Position numbers and translations under genes: made by a program
Source: Streptomyces melanogenes
GTDB lineage: Bacteria > Actinomycetota > Actinomycetes > Streptomycetales > Streptomycetaceae
Assembly: GCF_014649795.1 (NCBI RefSeq)
Contig: NZ_BMTS01000007.1
Span: 124,001-188,000, forward strand
Length of the DNA stretch: 64,000 bases
Direction: 5' to 3'
Part shown: positions 8,875 to 17,320 of the stretch, one piece after another
How positions within the stretch are numbered: position 1 is the first letter of the stretch
Layout: every line of letters starts with the position of its first letter
Notes under the pieces: generated by a model
Seen by the model: only the letters and a program-made list of their open reading frames with translations
Database searches by the model: none
What the model was told of the DNA's origin: nothing

Positions 8875-10094
8875 GGGGCCTTCCGCAGGGCATGGGCGTG
8901 GTCGGCCGCAGGGAACAGGGCCGTGGTCAAGTCGGTGAACTGGTCCTGGAGTTGGCGGGCGGCTTCCTGGTTCCGCTCGGTGAGGGTCCGCCGCAGCTTT
9001 GCCGATTGCTTCTCCAACTCCCGGAACTGTTCGAGCAGTCGGTCGGAGTCGACCGCGCGGGCCGGGTGGCAGTACGTGCCCAGGCCCATCCGGTCCATGA
9101 GCGCGTCACTCTTCGCCGCGTAGCTGACGGCGAGCGTCGGTGTGCCGGCCTTCAGTGCGCAGATCAGGTTGTGGTAGCGGGTCGCCACCACGGTGTCGGC
9201 GGCCGCCGTCTCCTTCATCAGGTCGGCCAGCGAGGCCGTCTCGGCGGCGGTGACCAGCGGCGAGTCCACCGCGTCGAGGATGGCCGCGACCACCGGCGCG
9301 TCGCATTCGTCGCCGGTGAGCAGCCGGACCGGCCTGCCGTCCTCGACCAGCGTGCGGACGAAGCGAGTCGTCCCGTCGAGGTAGCACCGGTGGATCTCCT
9401 CGGCCCGGGCGCGGTCGTCGTTGCCGCCGTGGAAGGCCATGACGCCGACGCAGACCAGGCCCGGGGTCGGGCTCTCGGAGGGCGTCGGCAGGGCGAACGC
9501 GAGGTCCGGGTAGACCTTGTCGCGCGCGGTGTCCACGCCCATCGCCCGCATCGCGTCGCGGGACGGGGCGTCCCGGTACGAGCGGTAGGCGGCCAGCCGC
9601 GCCGACCAGCGCACCAGGGCCCGGGTCGGCCGGTTGCCGATCGGGGCGGCGCCGACGCTGACCAGCGCGACCCGGGTGCCGAGCAGCCGGCCGGACGCGC
9701 AGAGCAGGAACAGCGAGTACGGGAAGCCCCACGGCCGCAGCGGCAGCGTGGCCTCCAGGACGCCCATGCCCGGCACGATCACCACGTCGTGCCGGCGCAC
9801 CCAGGCGGCGGTGCGGAAGACGTCGACGAGTTTGCCCAGCCCCTTTCCCGCGATCGCGCCCGCACGCGACGCGGTCCGGTACTCCCCGCGGTACCAGTGC
9901 AGCCGCGTCGCGGGGATGCGGTACCGGGTCGCGACGACCTCGGGTCCGCCGCACAGCGCGTCCACGACCGCGTCCGGGTGCTCGGCGCGGAGGTAGCCGA
10001 GCACGGCCTCCAACGACCCGTCGTTGCCGAGGTTGCCGGAGCCGAGCAGGCCGAACACCCCGACGCGCACCGGAGTTCCGTCCGCAGATGTCAC
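8871..10094 (-). CDS. polysaccharide pyruvyl transferase family protein
   Basis: 407 aa. Family members add a pyruvate ketal from phosphoenolpyruvate to sugars of exopolysaccharides or wall polymers, giving them negative charge. The N-terminal nucleotide-binding-like segment GSGNLGNDGSLEA and the C-terminal RYHNLICALKAG motif, which sits in the conserved donor-site region, are typical. A Lys/Arg/Gln-rich amphipathic tail follows after about residue 365. GTG start overlapping the upstream glycosyltransferase stop (GTGA). It probably decorates the repeat unit made by this locus. Confidence 0.83.
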   Translation of the reverse strand: MTSADGTPVRVGVFGLLGSGNLGNDGSLEAVLGYLRAEHPDAVVDALCGGPEVVATRYRIPATRLHWYRGEYRTASRAGAIAGKGLGKLVDVFRTAAWVRRHDVVIVPGMGVLEATLPLRPWGFPYSLFLLCASGRLLGTRVALVSVGAAPIGNRPTRALVRWSARLAAYRSYRDAPSRDAMRAMGVDTARDKVYPDLAFALPTPSESPTPGLVCVGVMAFHGGNDDRARAEEIHRCYLDGTTRFVRTLVEDGRPVRLLTGDECDAPVVAAILDAVDSPLVTAAETASLADLMKETAAADTVVATRYHNLICALKAGTPTLAVSYAAKSDALMDRMGLGTYCHPARAVDSDRLLEQFRELEKQSAKLRRTLTERNQEAARQLQDQFTDLTTALFPAADHAHALRKAP

Positions 10095-11038
10095 GTCTGC
10101 CTTCCCTCACGTCCGGCGACGAGGGCGTCGACGGAGACGGTGAGCTTGGCAGGGTCGACCGGGGCGCGGTCCTCGACCCGCTCCCCGGCGCCCGGCCGGG
10201 CGCGGCTGGTCATCCACGCGGCCAGGTGGCGGTGGCACGCGCGCCGGTCGGCCGAGGACAGCGGCGCCCGCCCGATCGCCGAGACGAAGCCCCAGACGTA
10301 CTCGGCGAGCAGCCGGGGCGTCGGGTGCAGCGGGCCCGCCCGGCGCGGGTCCAGGTTGACGCACCGGGAGCGCTTGGACGGGTTCGCCCGCTCGGCGCGG
10401 GTGGGGTGGTCGCGGCGGAAGTACAGCAGCTCCGGCACCTGGTGGAAGGGTCCGTGCAGCCCGATCTCGGTGACGAACGTGCGGTCCGCGTGGTGGTAGC
10501 TGTCGTGCGGCTTCACCTTGCGCAGCACGTCGGCCCGCATCACCCCGTAGAAGTCGTCGCCGCCGGGCTCGAACAGCATGCTGCGGAAGCGCTCGGGCGC
10601 GTGCGGCGAGCCGGTGGCGAGCGTGTACGCGTACGGCACCTTCACCTGGCCGTTCTCGTCGATGACCGCCTGGTCGGCGTGGGCGAGGATCACCTCCGGC
10701 CGCTCGTCAAGGGCCTCGACGCAGCGCCGCAGCAGGTCCCGGGCGTACAGGTCGTCGTGCGAGGCCCACTTGAACAGTTCGCCCCGGCACTCGGTGAACA
10801 CGTAGTTGTGGTTCGGCGCGGCGCCGATGTTCCTGGGCAGCCGGATGTACCGGATGCGCGAGTCCCGCGCCGCGTACTTGCGGCAGATGTCCTGGGTCCC
10901 GTCGGTCGAGGCGTTGTCGGAGACGACCAGCTCGAAGTCCTCGTAGGTCTGTCCGAGCAGCGCGTCGAGCGACTCGGCCAGGTACTCCTCGCCGTTGTAC
11001 ACGGGTAGGCCGATGCTCAGCCGGGGTTGGGCGGTCAT
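10091..11038 (-). CDS. family 2 glycosyltransferase
   Basis: 315-aa GT-A-fold enzyme. The N-terminus reads LSIGLPVYNGEEYLAESLDALL, followed by the nucleotide-sugar motif SDNASTDGTQD and the metal-binding region KWASHDDLY (DxD-like) near residues 85-95. It adds one sugar to the lipid-linked repeat unit at the inner face of the membrane. The open frame extends far upstream, but the flippase stop overlaps ATG 11038 (ATGA) and the family start sits exactly there. No membrane segments. Confidence 0.9.
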   Translation of the reverse strand: MTAQPRLSIGLPVYNGEEYLAESLDALLGQTYEDFELVVSDNASTDGTQDICRKYAARDSRIRYIRLPRNIGAAPNHNYVFTECRGELFKWASHDDLYARDLLRRCVEALDERPEVILAHADQAVIDENGQVKVPYAYTLATGSPHAPERFRSMLFEPGGDDFYGVMRADVLRKVKPHDSYHHADRTFVTEIGLHGPFHQVPELLYFRRDHPTRAERANPSKRSRCVNLDPRRAGPLHPTPRLLAEYVWGFVSAIGRAPLSSADRRACHRHLAAWMTSRARPGAGERVEDRAPVDPAKLTVSVDALVAGREGRQT

Positions 11039-12345
11039 GTGGTCCTCACTTCGCGGATCGGGTCTTGGTGGTGCGCGCGCAGGGCGGAGCGGAGCTCCAG
11101 CCACCACACGGTCGAGCTGCCGACGGTCGCGGCGGCGACGCCCCAGGCCGAGCCGACCGTGCCGCCCACGGCCGCCCCGCCGAGCCCGCCGCTGACGTAG
11201 CAGGCGGAGGCGAACAGCTGGCAGCGCAGGCTGCGCCGGGCCGCTCCCAGCGCCCGCAGCCCGGCCGCCGCGCCGGTGCCGAGGCCCGCGCCCGCGACGG
11301 AGAGGGTGACCGGCACGATGAGCTGGGAGGCGGAGTGCCAGACGCCGCCCAGGACCAGGTCGCCGAGCCGGTCCGGCACCAGCAGCAGCGCCCCGCCCCA
11401 GAGCAGCGCGCCGACGGCCTGGCCGCCGCCCAGCAGGAGGCAGAACGTGCCGAGGCGGTGCGGGGCGCGCCGCAGCACGCGTGCCGCCTCGGTGACGGTG
11501 ACCAGCGACAGGCCCATCAGGACGGCGAGGAACGGGCCGAGCAGCAACTCGGCGCCGCGTACCGTACCCACCGCGCTGACCCCGACGATCGCGCCGAGCC
11601 CGTACGCCCGCAGCTGGCTCGCGCCGCTGAGGCTGACGTTCTCGACCAGGTACCGGTACCCGAGGTCGCGCTGCTCGCGCAGCCATCCGCGCGCTCCGCC
11701 CAGGTGGGGCCGGATGCCGGACTGGAGCCAGCCGTACCCCGCCGCCACCGCGGCGGACGCGCCCCAGGCCAGCACGAAAGCGGCCACCGTGCCCACATGG
11801 GCCGCCACCACCAGGGCCGGAACGAGCGCGACGCCCCACACGAGGTCGTTGACGAACGCTTTCTGCCCGGTGCCGGCGGCGAAGAACGCGAACCGCCAGG
11901 CGTCCTGCAGCAGCAGCCCCGGCAGCACGACGCCGAGGACGGCGAACGCGGCCCCCACGCTGCCGCCGAGGGCGAGGCCGACCAGCACGCACGCGGCGCC
12001 GATGCTGGTGCCGACGCCGAGCGCGGTACCGGAGGAGCGGGCCACCGCCGAGCGCCAGGCCGGCTCCGGCACGCCGCTGAAGCGCACCACGAGCGGGTCG
12101 GTGGCCAGCCCGCGCGAGACGTTGAGCACCACGCCGTAGGTCACCCAGGCCAGGCTGAACGCGCCGAACGCGGCCGGCCCGAGCGAGCGTGCCACGTAGA
12201 TGCCCACCGCGAAGTTGCTCATGCTGGAGGCCGCCTGGTCGGCCAGTCCCCAGGACAGTCGGCCGACCATGGCCCGCTTGGCGGTCTTCGGCGCGGGTCC
12301 GGGCACGGCCGCCGGTACCGTCGCCTTCTCCCCTTCGGTGGTCAC
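11035..12345 (-). CDS. polysaccharide flippase (Wzx/MATE-like membrane protein)
   Basis: 436 aa with a 25-residue cytoplasmic leader and about 12 hydrophobic helices. The start of the fold, GLADQAASSMSNFAVGIYVARSLGPAAFG, is the typical Wzx/RfbX opening. It should flip undecaprenyl-PP-linked repeat units across the membrane for Wzy-type polymerisation. GTG start, with 4 nt between it and the upstream stop. The end overlaps the GT2 start by ATGA. It is the only flippase candidate in the locus. Confidence 0.87.
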   Translation of the reverse strand: MTTEGEKATVPAAVPGPAPKTAKRAMVGRLSWGLADQAASSMSNFAVGIYVARSLGPAAFGAFSLAWVTYGVVLNVSRGLATDPLVVRFSGVPEPAWRSAVARSSGTALGVGTSIGAACVLVGLALGGSVGAAFAVLGVVLPGLLLQDAWRFAFFAAGTGQKAFVNDLVWGVALVPALVVAAHVGTVAAFVLAWGASAAVAAGYGWLQSGIRPHLGGARGWLREQRDLGYRYLVENVSLSGASQLRAYGLGAIVGVSAVGTVRGAELLLGPFLAVLMGLSLVTVTEAARVLRRAPHRLGTFCLLLGGGQAVGALLWGGALLLVPDRLGDLVLGGVWHSASQLIVPVTLSVAGAGLGTGAAAGLRALGAARRSLRCQLFASACYVSGGLGGAAVGGTVGSAWGVAAATVGSSTVWWLELRSALRAHHQDPIREVRTT

Positions 12346-12349
12346 GGCG

Positions 12350-13624
12350 TCATGCCTTGATCAGATCGGCGCCACGCAGGGCGTCGGCCGCCGTGGCGAC
12401 GGCGTCGAACGGCAGCCCGGCCCGCCCGGCGATGTCCAGCAGACTGTGCTCGCCGTCGGAGAGGCTGAGCACCCAGAGCATGGCCATCTGGGCCTGCTTG
12501 GTGTCGCTGCGGCCACCGAGCGCGTCGTACAACCCGCGCCGTCCCAGCTGGGGTTCGCCGTAGGGGCTGAGGTTGACGTACCGCCGGTTGCGGTCGAGCA
12601 CGGCGAACGCCTCGCGGCAGACCGCGAGCGTGTCCGCCATCGCCTCCTGGGAGACGAAGTCCGGGTTGTCCGCCGAGGTGTGGTACTCGGGGTACCCGGC
12701 GTACGGGGTCCGGCTGAGCGAGCCCACACCGAGGTCGAACCCGGGGGAGCAGTACTGCCGCTCGTCGTAGCCGTACGGAGTGAACTCGTTGATGCCGTGC
12801 GGGCGTTCGGAGGCGGCGAGCACGTGCCGCATCACCCGGTCGATCTCCGCGTCACCGCGCCTGCTCTGCTTGTACGTCAGTTGGCCCCGGTCGCCCGCGC
12901 AGGCCAGCACGAGACCGTGTTTGACCTGGTCGATCCGTTCCGCGTTGCGGGCCAGCCAGGTGATCGCCCCGATGGTGCCGGGCGCGTAGATGAACCGGTA
13001 GGTGTAGTACGGAGTCTGCTCGGCCAGCGCCCGGGCCAGGAACGTCGCCACCGCGATGCCCGCCAGGTTGTCGTTGGCCAGTGACGGGTGGCAGACGTGG
13101 CAGGAGACGATCACCTCGTCGGCGACCTGCCCGGGGACCACGTGCTCGGCGTAGGTGAGGTGGCCGTCGGCGAGGGTGGAGTCGATGTGTACTTCGTACT
13201 CGCCCTCCGGCAGCGCGTCCAGGGTCTCCTGGGCCAGGCAGAACCCCCACTCCGGCTTGTAGTAGCTGGTGCGGTACGGCACCCAGGTCGGGTGGTCAGG
13301 CAGGGTGTGCAGGTGCGCGCGCAGCTCGGACAGCGGCATGGTCTCTGACACCGGCACGCTGTAGCCGAGCACGTGCAGGCTGGACGCGGCGAAGTCGACG
13401 ACCCGGCGACCGGCGCTGTCGGCGATGTACGCGTCCCGGATGTTCCACTCCTGCGGCACCGTCCAGTCGAGCACCTGCGTTCCGGTCGGCACCTCGTGCA
13501 CCCGCAACGGGACGTACTCGCCGACGATGTCCAGGGTGGCGCGCACGCCGTCGCCGGTGATGCTCCGGCAGAGCGGGTACAGCCGCTCCACCAGGGCGTG
13601 CATCTCCTCGCCGGTCGAGGTCAT
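12350..13624 (-). CDS. DUF4910 aminopeptidase-like protein
   Basis: 424 aa. Resembles the DUF4910/DUF2172 family (M28-like zinc aminopeptidase fold with a C-terminal winged-helix). Putative metal ligands are in VSCHVCHPSLANDNLAG (residues about 188-204), with further acidic/His residues in YPEYHTSADNPDF. The last 70 residues (LWVLSLSDGEHSLLDIAGRAGL) look like the winged helix. Such genes recur in O-antigen and capsule clusters next to PIG-L, cytidylyltransferase and GSA-aminotransferase homologues, yet their reaction is not established to my knowledge. Amide or ester hydrolysis on a sugar intermediate is a guess. The start ATG 13624 overlaps the upstream stop. Confidence 0.8.
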   Translation of the reverse strand: MTSTGEEMHALVERLYPLCRSITGDGVRATLDIVGEYVPLRVHEVPTGTQVLDWTVPQEWNIRDAYIADSAGRRVVDFAASSLHVLGYSVPVSETMPLSELRAHLHTLPDHPTWVPYRTSYYKPEWGFCLAQETLDALPEGEYEVHIDSTLADGHLTYAEHVVPGQVADEVIVSCHVCHPSLANDNLAGIAVATFLARALAEQTPYYTYRFIYAPGTIGAITWLARNAERIDQVKHGLVLACAGDRGQLTYKQSRRGDAEIDRVMRHVLAASERPHGINEFTPYGYDERQYCSPGFDLGVGSLSRTPYAGYPEYHTSADNPDFVSQEAMADTLAVCREAFAVLDRNRRYVNLSPYGEPQLGRRGLYDALGGRSDTKQAQMAMLWVLSLSDGEHSLLDIAGRAGLPFDAVATAADALRGADLIKA

Positions 13625-14646
13625 CGGCGCCACCGCAGGGTGTCGTCGACGGTACCGGCGTCGGATGCCGCGCGCAGCACGGCGAGGCGGGTGAAGCGCC
13701 GCTCGAAGTCGTCCCGGGTCAGCTCGAACTTCCGGTAGGCCTCGGCGAGTTCGAGCGCGCCCCGTTTCACCGTCCACTCGCACGCGAAGCCGGGGATCGC
13801 GGCGCGGAACCGGGAGAAGTCCACCCGGTAGGAGCGCGGGTCGGCGCCGTTCTCCCCGGTGATCCGCACCTTCGCGCCGGTCACGGCTTCGGCGACCTGC
13901 TCGGCGATCTCGGCGACCGTGACGTTGTTGGTCTCGCTGCCGATGTTGAACGCCCGGTCGTGGACCGCTTCGCGGGGCGCGGTCAGCGCGGCCGTGAAGG
14001 CCCGTGCGATGTCGGCGGCGTGCACCAGCGGCCGCCAGGGGGTGCCGTCGGAGAGGACGAGGACCTCGCCGGACAGCAGCGCGTGGCCCACCAGGTTGTT
14101 CAGCACGATGTCGGCGCGCAGCCGGGGCGAGTAGCCGAAGGCGGTGGCGTTGCGCATGAACACCGGGGTGAAGTCGTCGTCGGCCAGCGCGTGCAGATCG
14201 TCCTCCACCCGCACCTTGGACTCCGCGTACGGCGTCACCGGGCGCAGCGGGGCGTCCTCGGCCACCAGCTCGTCGCCGCCTGCGGCGCCGTAGACGGAGC
14301 AGGTCGACGCGTACAGGAAACGCTTGACTCCGGCCTCGCGGGCCAGGCGGGCGAGGCGTACGGACGCGTGGTGGTTGATGTCGTACGTGAGCTCCGGCGC
14401 CAGCGAGCCCAGCGGGTCGTTGGAGAGCGCGGCCAGATGGATCACGGCGTCCACCCCGGCCACGTGCTCGGCCGTGACGTCGCGCAGGTCCACCCGGTGC
14501 CCCTGCGGGTCCCCGGGCGGCGGGCCCAGGACGCAGTCGGCGAACAGGCCGGAGTCAAGGCCGACGACTTCGTGCCCGGCGGCCGTGAGGACCGGGGCCA
14601 TCACGGTGCCCAGATAGCCCTGGTGTCCGGTCAGTAGTACGCGCAC
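13621..14646 (-). CDS. NAD-dependent nucleotide-sugar epimerase/dehydratase (extended SDR)
   Basis: 341-aa extended SDR: the NAD-binding GHQGYLG at residues 7-13, IHLAALSNDP, the YAESK catalytic Tyr/Lys near 139-143 and the substrate loop RNATAFGYSPR. Members convert NDP-hexoses by 4-epimerisation, reduction or dehydration. As no separate CDP-glucose 4,6-dehydratase is visible, this enzyme could provide that activity or reduce a 4-keto sugar; the sequence alone does not decide. GTG start, 3 nt after the PIG-L stop, and an ATGA overlap into the DUF4910 gene. Confidence 0.86.
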   Translation of the reverse strand: MRVLLTGHQGYLGTVMAPVLTAAGHEVVGLDSGLFADCVLGPPPGDPQGHRVDLRDVTAEHVAGVDAVIHLAALSNDPLGSLAPELTYDINHHASVRLARLAREAGVKRFLYASTCSVYGAAGGDELVAEDAPLRPVTPYAESKVRVEDDLHALADDDFTPVFMRNATAFGYSPRLRADIVLNNLVGHALLSGEVLVLSDGTPWRPLVHAADIARAFTAALTAPREAVHDRAFNIGSETNNVTVAEIAEQVAEAVTGAKVRITGENGADPRSYRVDFSRFRAAIPGFACEWTVKRGALELAEAYRKFELTRDDFERRFTRLAVLRAASDAGTVDDTLRWRR

Positions 14647-14649
14647 AGT

Positions 14650-15297
14650 TCAGTCCCCCAGATTGAGCGTGAGTTTGGTGACGGCGAACGCCTCGGCGTA
14701 GCGCGCGTGGCATTCGATGCCCCGGATGCGTGCGAGGCCGAGGAAGGCCTCCCGGTCGTACCAGGGCCGGTGCCGCTGCGAGGGGTAGTGCTCCTGCAGC
14801 AGCCGCACCTTCTGTTCGGCGGTCTCCGGCGACAGCGGTTGGTACGCCGACGGGCGGCCGAGATCGCCGTCCCACTTGACGATCTCGTAGCCGAGCACGA
14901 GGTGGTCGCGGAACGCGGTGGGTATCAGCTTCGCCAGGCCGCGGTGGTCCTGGTGCGCGTCGTCGGTACGCGGCGCGAGCACCAGATCCGGATCGGTCTG
15001 CCCGCGCAGCTCCTCGACGGCGGCCTTGGCCTCGTCCCAGTGCACGGGCATCCGCCCGTCCGGCAGCTTGAGCACGGTCAGGCGCAGGTCGGCGCCCGGG
15101 CAGAAGGCGGCGAGCGCGGCCCGCTCCTCCTCCTCGCGGTCGCTGCCGCCGCCGGAGAGCACCAGCGCGTCGACCCGTATGCCCGGCCGCGCGAGGCAGA
15201 GCGTGAGGAGAGTGCCGCCGGCGCCGATGGCGATGTCGTCGCAGTGCGCGCCCACCGCGACGATCCGGTCCAGGGGTCCGGCCCCGAGCCGGATCAC
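14650..15297 (-). CDS. PIG-L family N-deacetylase
   Basis: 215-aa zinc-dependent deacetylase of the LmbE/PIG-L fold. The metal site is AVGAHCDDIAIGAGG (His-Cys-Asp-Asp, residues about 16-20) plus the downstream DAHQDHRGL histidines. These enzymes remove N-acetyl groups from GlcNAc-type sugars or related N-acyl groups. GTG 15297 is chosen because it overlaps the upstream cytidylyltransferase stop (GTGA) and the protein begins just before the first family strand. In context it likely deacylates an amino-sugar intermediate or the repeat unit. Confidence 0.86.
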   Translation of the reverse strand: MIRLGAGPLDRIVAVGAHCDDIAIGAGGTLLTLCLARPGIRVDALVLSGGGSDREEEERAALAAFCPGADLRLTVLKLPDGRMPVHWDEAKAAVEELRGQTDPDLVLAPRTDDAHQDHRGLAKLIPTAFRDHLVLGYEIVKWDGDLGRPSAYQPLSPETAEQKVRLLQEHYPSQRHRPWYDREAFLGLARIRGIECHARYAEAFAVTKLTLNLGD

Positions 15298-16088
15298 GCC
15301 CGCGCCCCCGCACTGTCCCGCTCCCACACGGCCCACGGGCGGTCGCCCCGGGCGTAGGCGTCGTCGAGCGCGGCCCGCTCCTTCACGGTGTCGGTCGGCT
15401 TCCAGAAGCCGCGGTGCTGATGCGCCACCAGGCGTCCCTGCTTGGCGAGTTGGCCGCATCCGTCGGCGACCAGGTCCCCGTTCTCCGGTATGTGGTCGAA
15501 GACCTCCTGGCGGAGCACGAAGTAGCCGCCGTTCTCCCACAGCGGCATGTCGCTCACCGCGGTGATGCCCCCCACCAGGCCGTCCTCGCCCAGCTCCACG
15601 CAGTGGAACGAGGACTGCGGCGGCACCACCATCATCGACGCACCGGCGTCGCGCCGGGCGAACCGGTCGATCATCTCCGGCAGCGGGGCGTCGGTGAGCA
15701 CGTCGGCGTAGTTGGCGAGGAACATCTCCTCGCCTTCCAGATGCTGCCGCACCCGGCGCAGCCGCTCACCGATCGGCGACTCGACACCGGTCTGCACGAA
15801 CGTGATGGTCCAGTCGGCGATGTCGGTGGACAGCAGCTCGGTCTTCCCGCCCCGCAGCACGAAGTCGTTGGACGTCGTCTCCTCGTAGTTGAGGAAGAAG
15901 TCCTTGATGTGATGGGCCCCATAGCCGAGGCACAGGATGAACTCCTTGTGCCCGAAATGCGCGTAGTAGCGCATGACGTGCCAGATCAGCGGGCGCGGCC
16001 CGACCATCGCCATCGGCTTGGGCACGTCGTCGGAGGCTCCGCTGCGCATGCGCATCCCGTAACCGCCGCAGAACAGGACGACCTTCAT
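15294..16088 (-). CDS. glucose-1-phosphate cytidylyltransferase-like sugar nucleotidyltransferase (RfbF type)
   Basis: 264 aa. Nucleotide-binding start LFCGGYGMRMR, the PKPMAMVG motif and LIWHVMRYYAHFGHKEF place it in the RfbF subgroup, which makes CDP-glucose from CTP and glucose-1-phosphate. YADVLTD holds the metal-binding Asp, and GGYFVLRQEVF lies near the sugar site. It would open the pathway for the unusual sugar built by the neighbouring C-methyltransferase, SDR, PIG-L and RmlC-like genes. ATG start overlapping the upstream stop (ATGA). Confidence 0.87.
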   Translation of the reverse strand: MKVVLFCGGYGMRMRSGASDDVPKPMAMVGPRPLIWHVMRYYAHFGHKEFILCLGYGAHHIKDFFLNYEETTSNDFVLRGGKTELLSTDIADWTITFVQTGVESPIGERLRRVRQHLEGEEMFLANYADVLTDAPLPEMIDRFARRDAGASMMVVPPQSSFHCVELGEDGLVGGITAVSDMPLWENGGYFVLRQEVFDHIPENGDLVADGCGQLAKQGRLVAHQHRGFWKPTDTVKERAALDDAYARGDRPWAVWERDSAGARA

Positions 16089-17320
16089 CGCTTGACCTCG
16101 ACAATGCTCAGTTCCGGGATGGGAAAGACCAGTCGGCCGCCCCAGTCGTGCACGAAGGACAGCTGCTCGACCAGCTCGGCCCGCAGGTTCCACGGGAGGA
16201 TGAGTACGTAGTCGGGTTTGTCCGCGGCTATCTGCTCGGGCGCCAGGATCGGGATGCGGGTGCCCGGGGTGAACCTGCCGTGCTTGTACGGGTTGCGGTC
16301 GACCGTGTAGGCGAGCAGGTCGGGCCGGATGCCGCAGTGGTTGAGCAGGGTGTTGCCCTTGCCCGGGGCGCCGTAGCCGACCACCGTCTCGCCGCGCTCG
16401 GCCGCTTCGATGAGGAACTTGAGAAGGTCCCGGCGCACCTTGGCGACCCGGGCGGAGAACTCGGTGTACCCGGACAGCTCCTGCAGCCCGGCGGCCTTCT
16501 CCCGGTCGAGGACGGCGGCCACCTGCTGGGACGGTGCACCGGCCACCTCTGCAGGCCGGGCCCACAGCCGGATGGAGCCGCCGTGCGTGGGCAGCAACTC
16601 CACGTCCACCAGGGCGAGTCCACCGCTCGCGAGCGCCCGGATCGCGGAGGCGACCGTGTAGTACTGGAAGTGCTCGTGGTAGATCGTGTCGTACTGGTTC
16701 TCCTCGATCAGGGTCAGCAGGTGCTGCACCTCGATGGAGACCCAGCCGTCGTCGGCGACCAGGGCGCGCAGCCCCTGGGTGAACCCGACCACGTCGGGGA
16801 TGTGCGCGTACACGTTGTTGGCCACGACCAGGTCCGCCGGGCCGTGCTCGGCGCGGACGGCGGCGCCCGTCTCCGGGCTCAGGAACTCCGTGAGCGTGGG
16901 CACACCCGCGTCCCGCGCCGCGGCGCCCACGTTCACCGACGGCTCGATGCCCAGGCAGCGGATCCCCCGGTCCACCACGTGCTTGAGCAAGTACCCGTCG
17001 TTGCTGGCGACTTCGACCACGAAGGCGTCGGGACCGAGACCCACCTTCTGTACGGCGTCGGCGACGTACGTGCGCGCGTGCTCCACCCAGGAGGTGGAGT
17101 ACGAGGAGAAGTACGCGTACTCCTTGAACGTCTCCTCCGGCGTGATCAGCGGCGGTATCTGTGCGAGCCAGCAGTCGGTGCAGACCCGCAGGTGCAGCGG
17201 GTACGCGGGCTCCGGCTTGTCCAGTTGGTCCGCGGCGAGAAAGCTCTCGCACGGTGGCGTCGCCCCGAGGTCGACGACGCTCGTCATCGCTTCCGAGCCG
17301 CAGAGTCGGCATCCTGTCAT
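16085..17320 (-). CDS. sugar C-methyltransferase-like SAM enzyme
   Basis: 411 aa with the three-part layout of NDP-hexose C-3 methyltransferases (TylCIII/NovU/TcaB9): an N-terminal zinc site (CRLCG at residues 4-8 and CTDC near 50), a class I SAM domain (FVVEVASNDGYLL, GIEPS) and a C-terminal Rossmann-like domain (VVGYGAPGKGNTLLNHCG). The motif HEHFQYYT in the middle is characteristic. It would C-methylate a 4-keto sugar nucleotide. Coupled to the nucleotidyltransferase by ATGA and to the upstream GT4 by ATGA. Confidence 0.86.
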   Translation of the reverse strand: MTGCRLCGSEAMTSVVDLGATPPCESFLAADQLDKPEPAYPLHLRVCTDCWLAQIPPLITPEETFKEYAYFSSYSTSWVEHARTYVADAVQKVGLGPDAFVVEVASNDGYLLKHVVDRGIRCLGIEPSVNVGAAARDAGVPTLTEFLSPETGAAVRAEHGPADLVVANNVYAHIPDVVGFTQGLRALVADDGWVSIEVQHLLTLIEENQYDTIYHEHFQYYTVASAIRALASGGLALVDVELLPTHGGSIRLWARPAEVAGAPSQQVAAVLDREKAAGLQELSGYTEFSARVAKVRRDLLKFLIEAAERGETVVGYGAPGKGNTLLNHCGIRPDLLAYTVDRNPYKHGRFTPGTRIPILAPEQIAADKPDYVLILPWNLRAELVEQLSFVHDWGGRLVFPIPELSIVEVKR

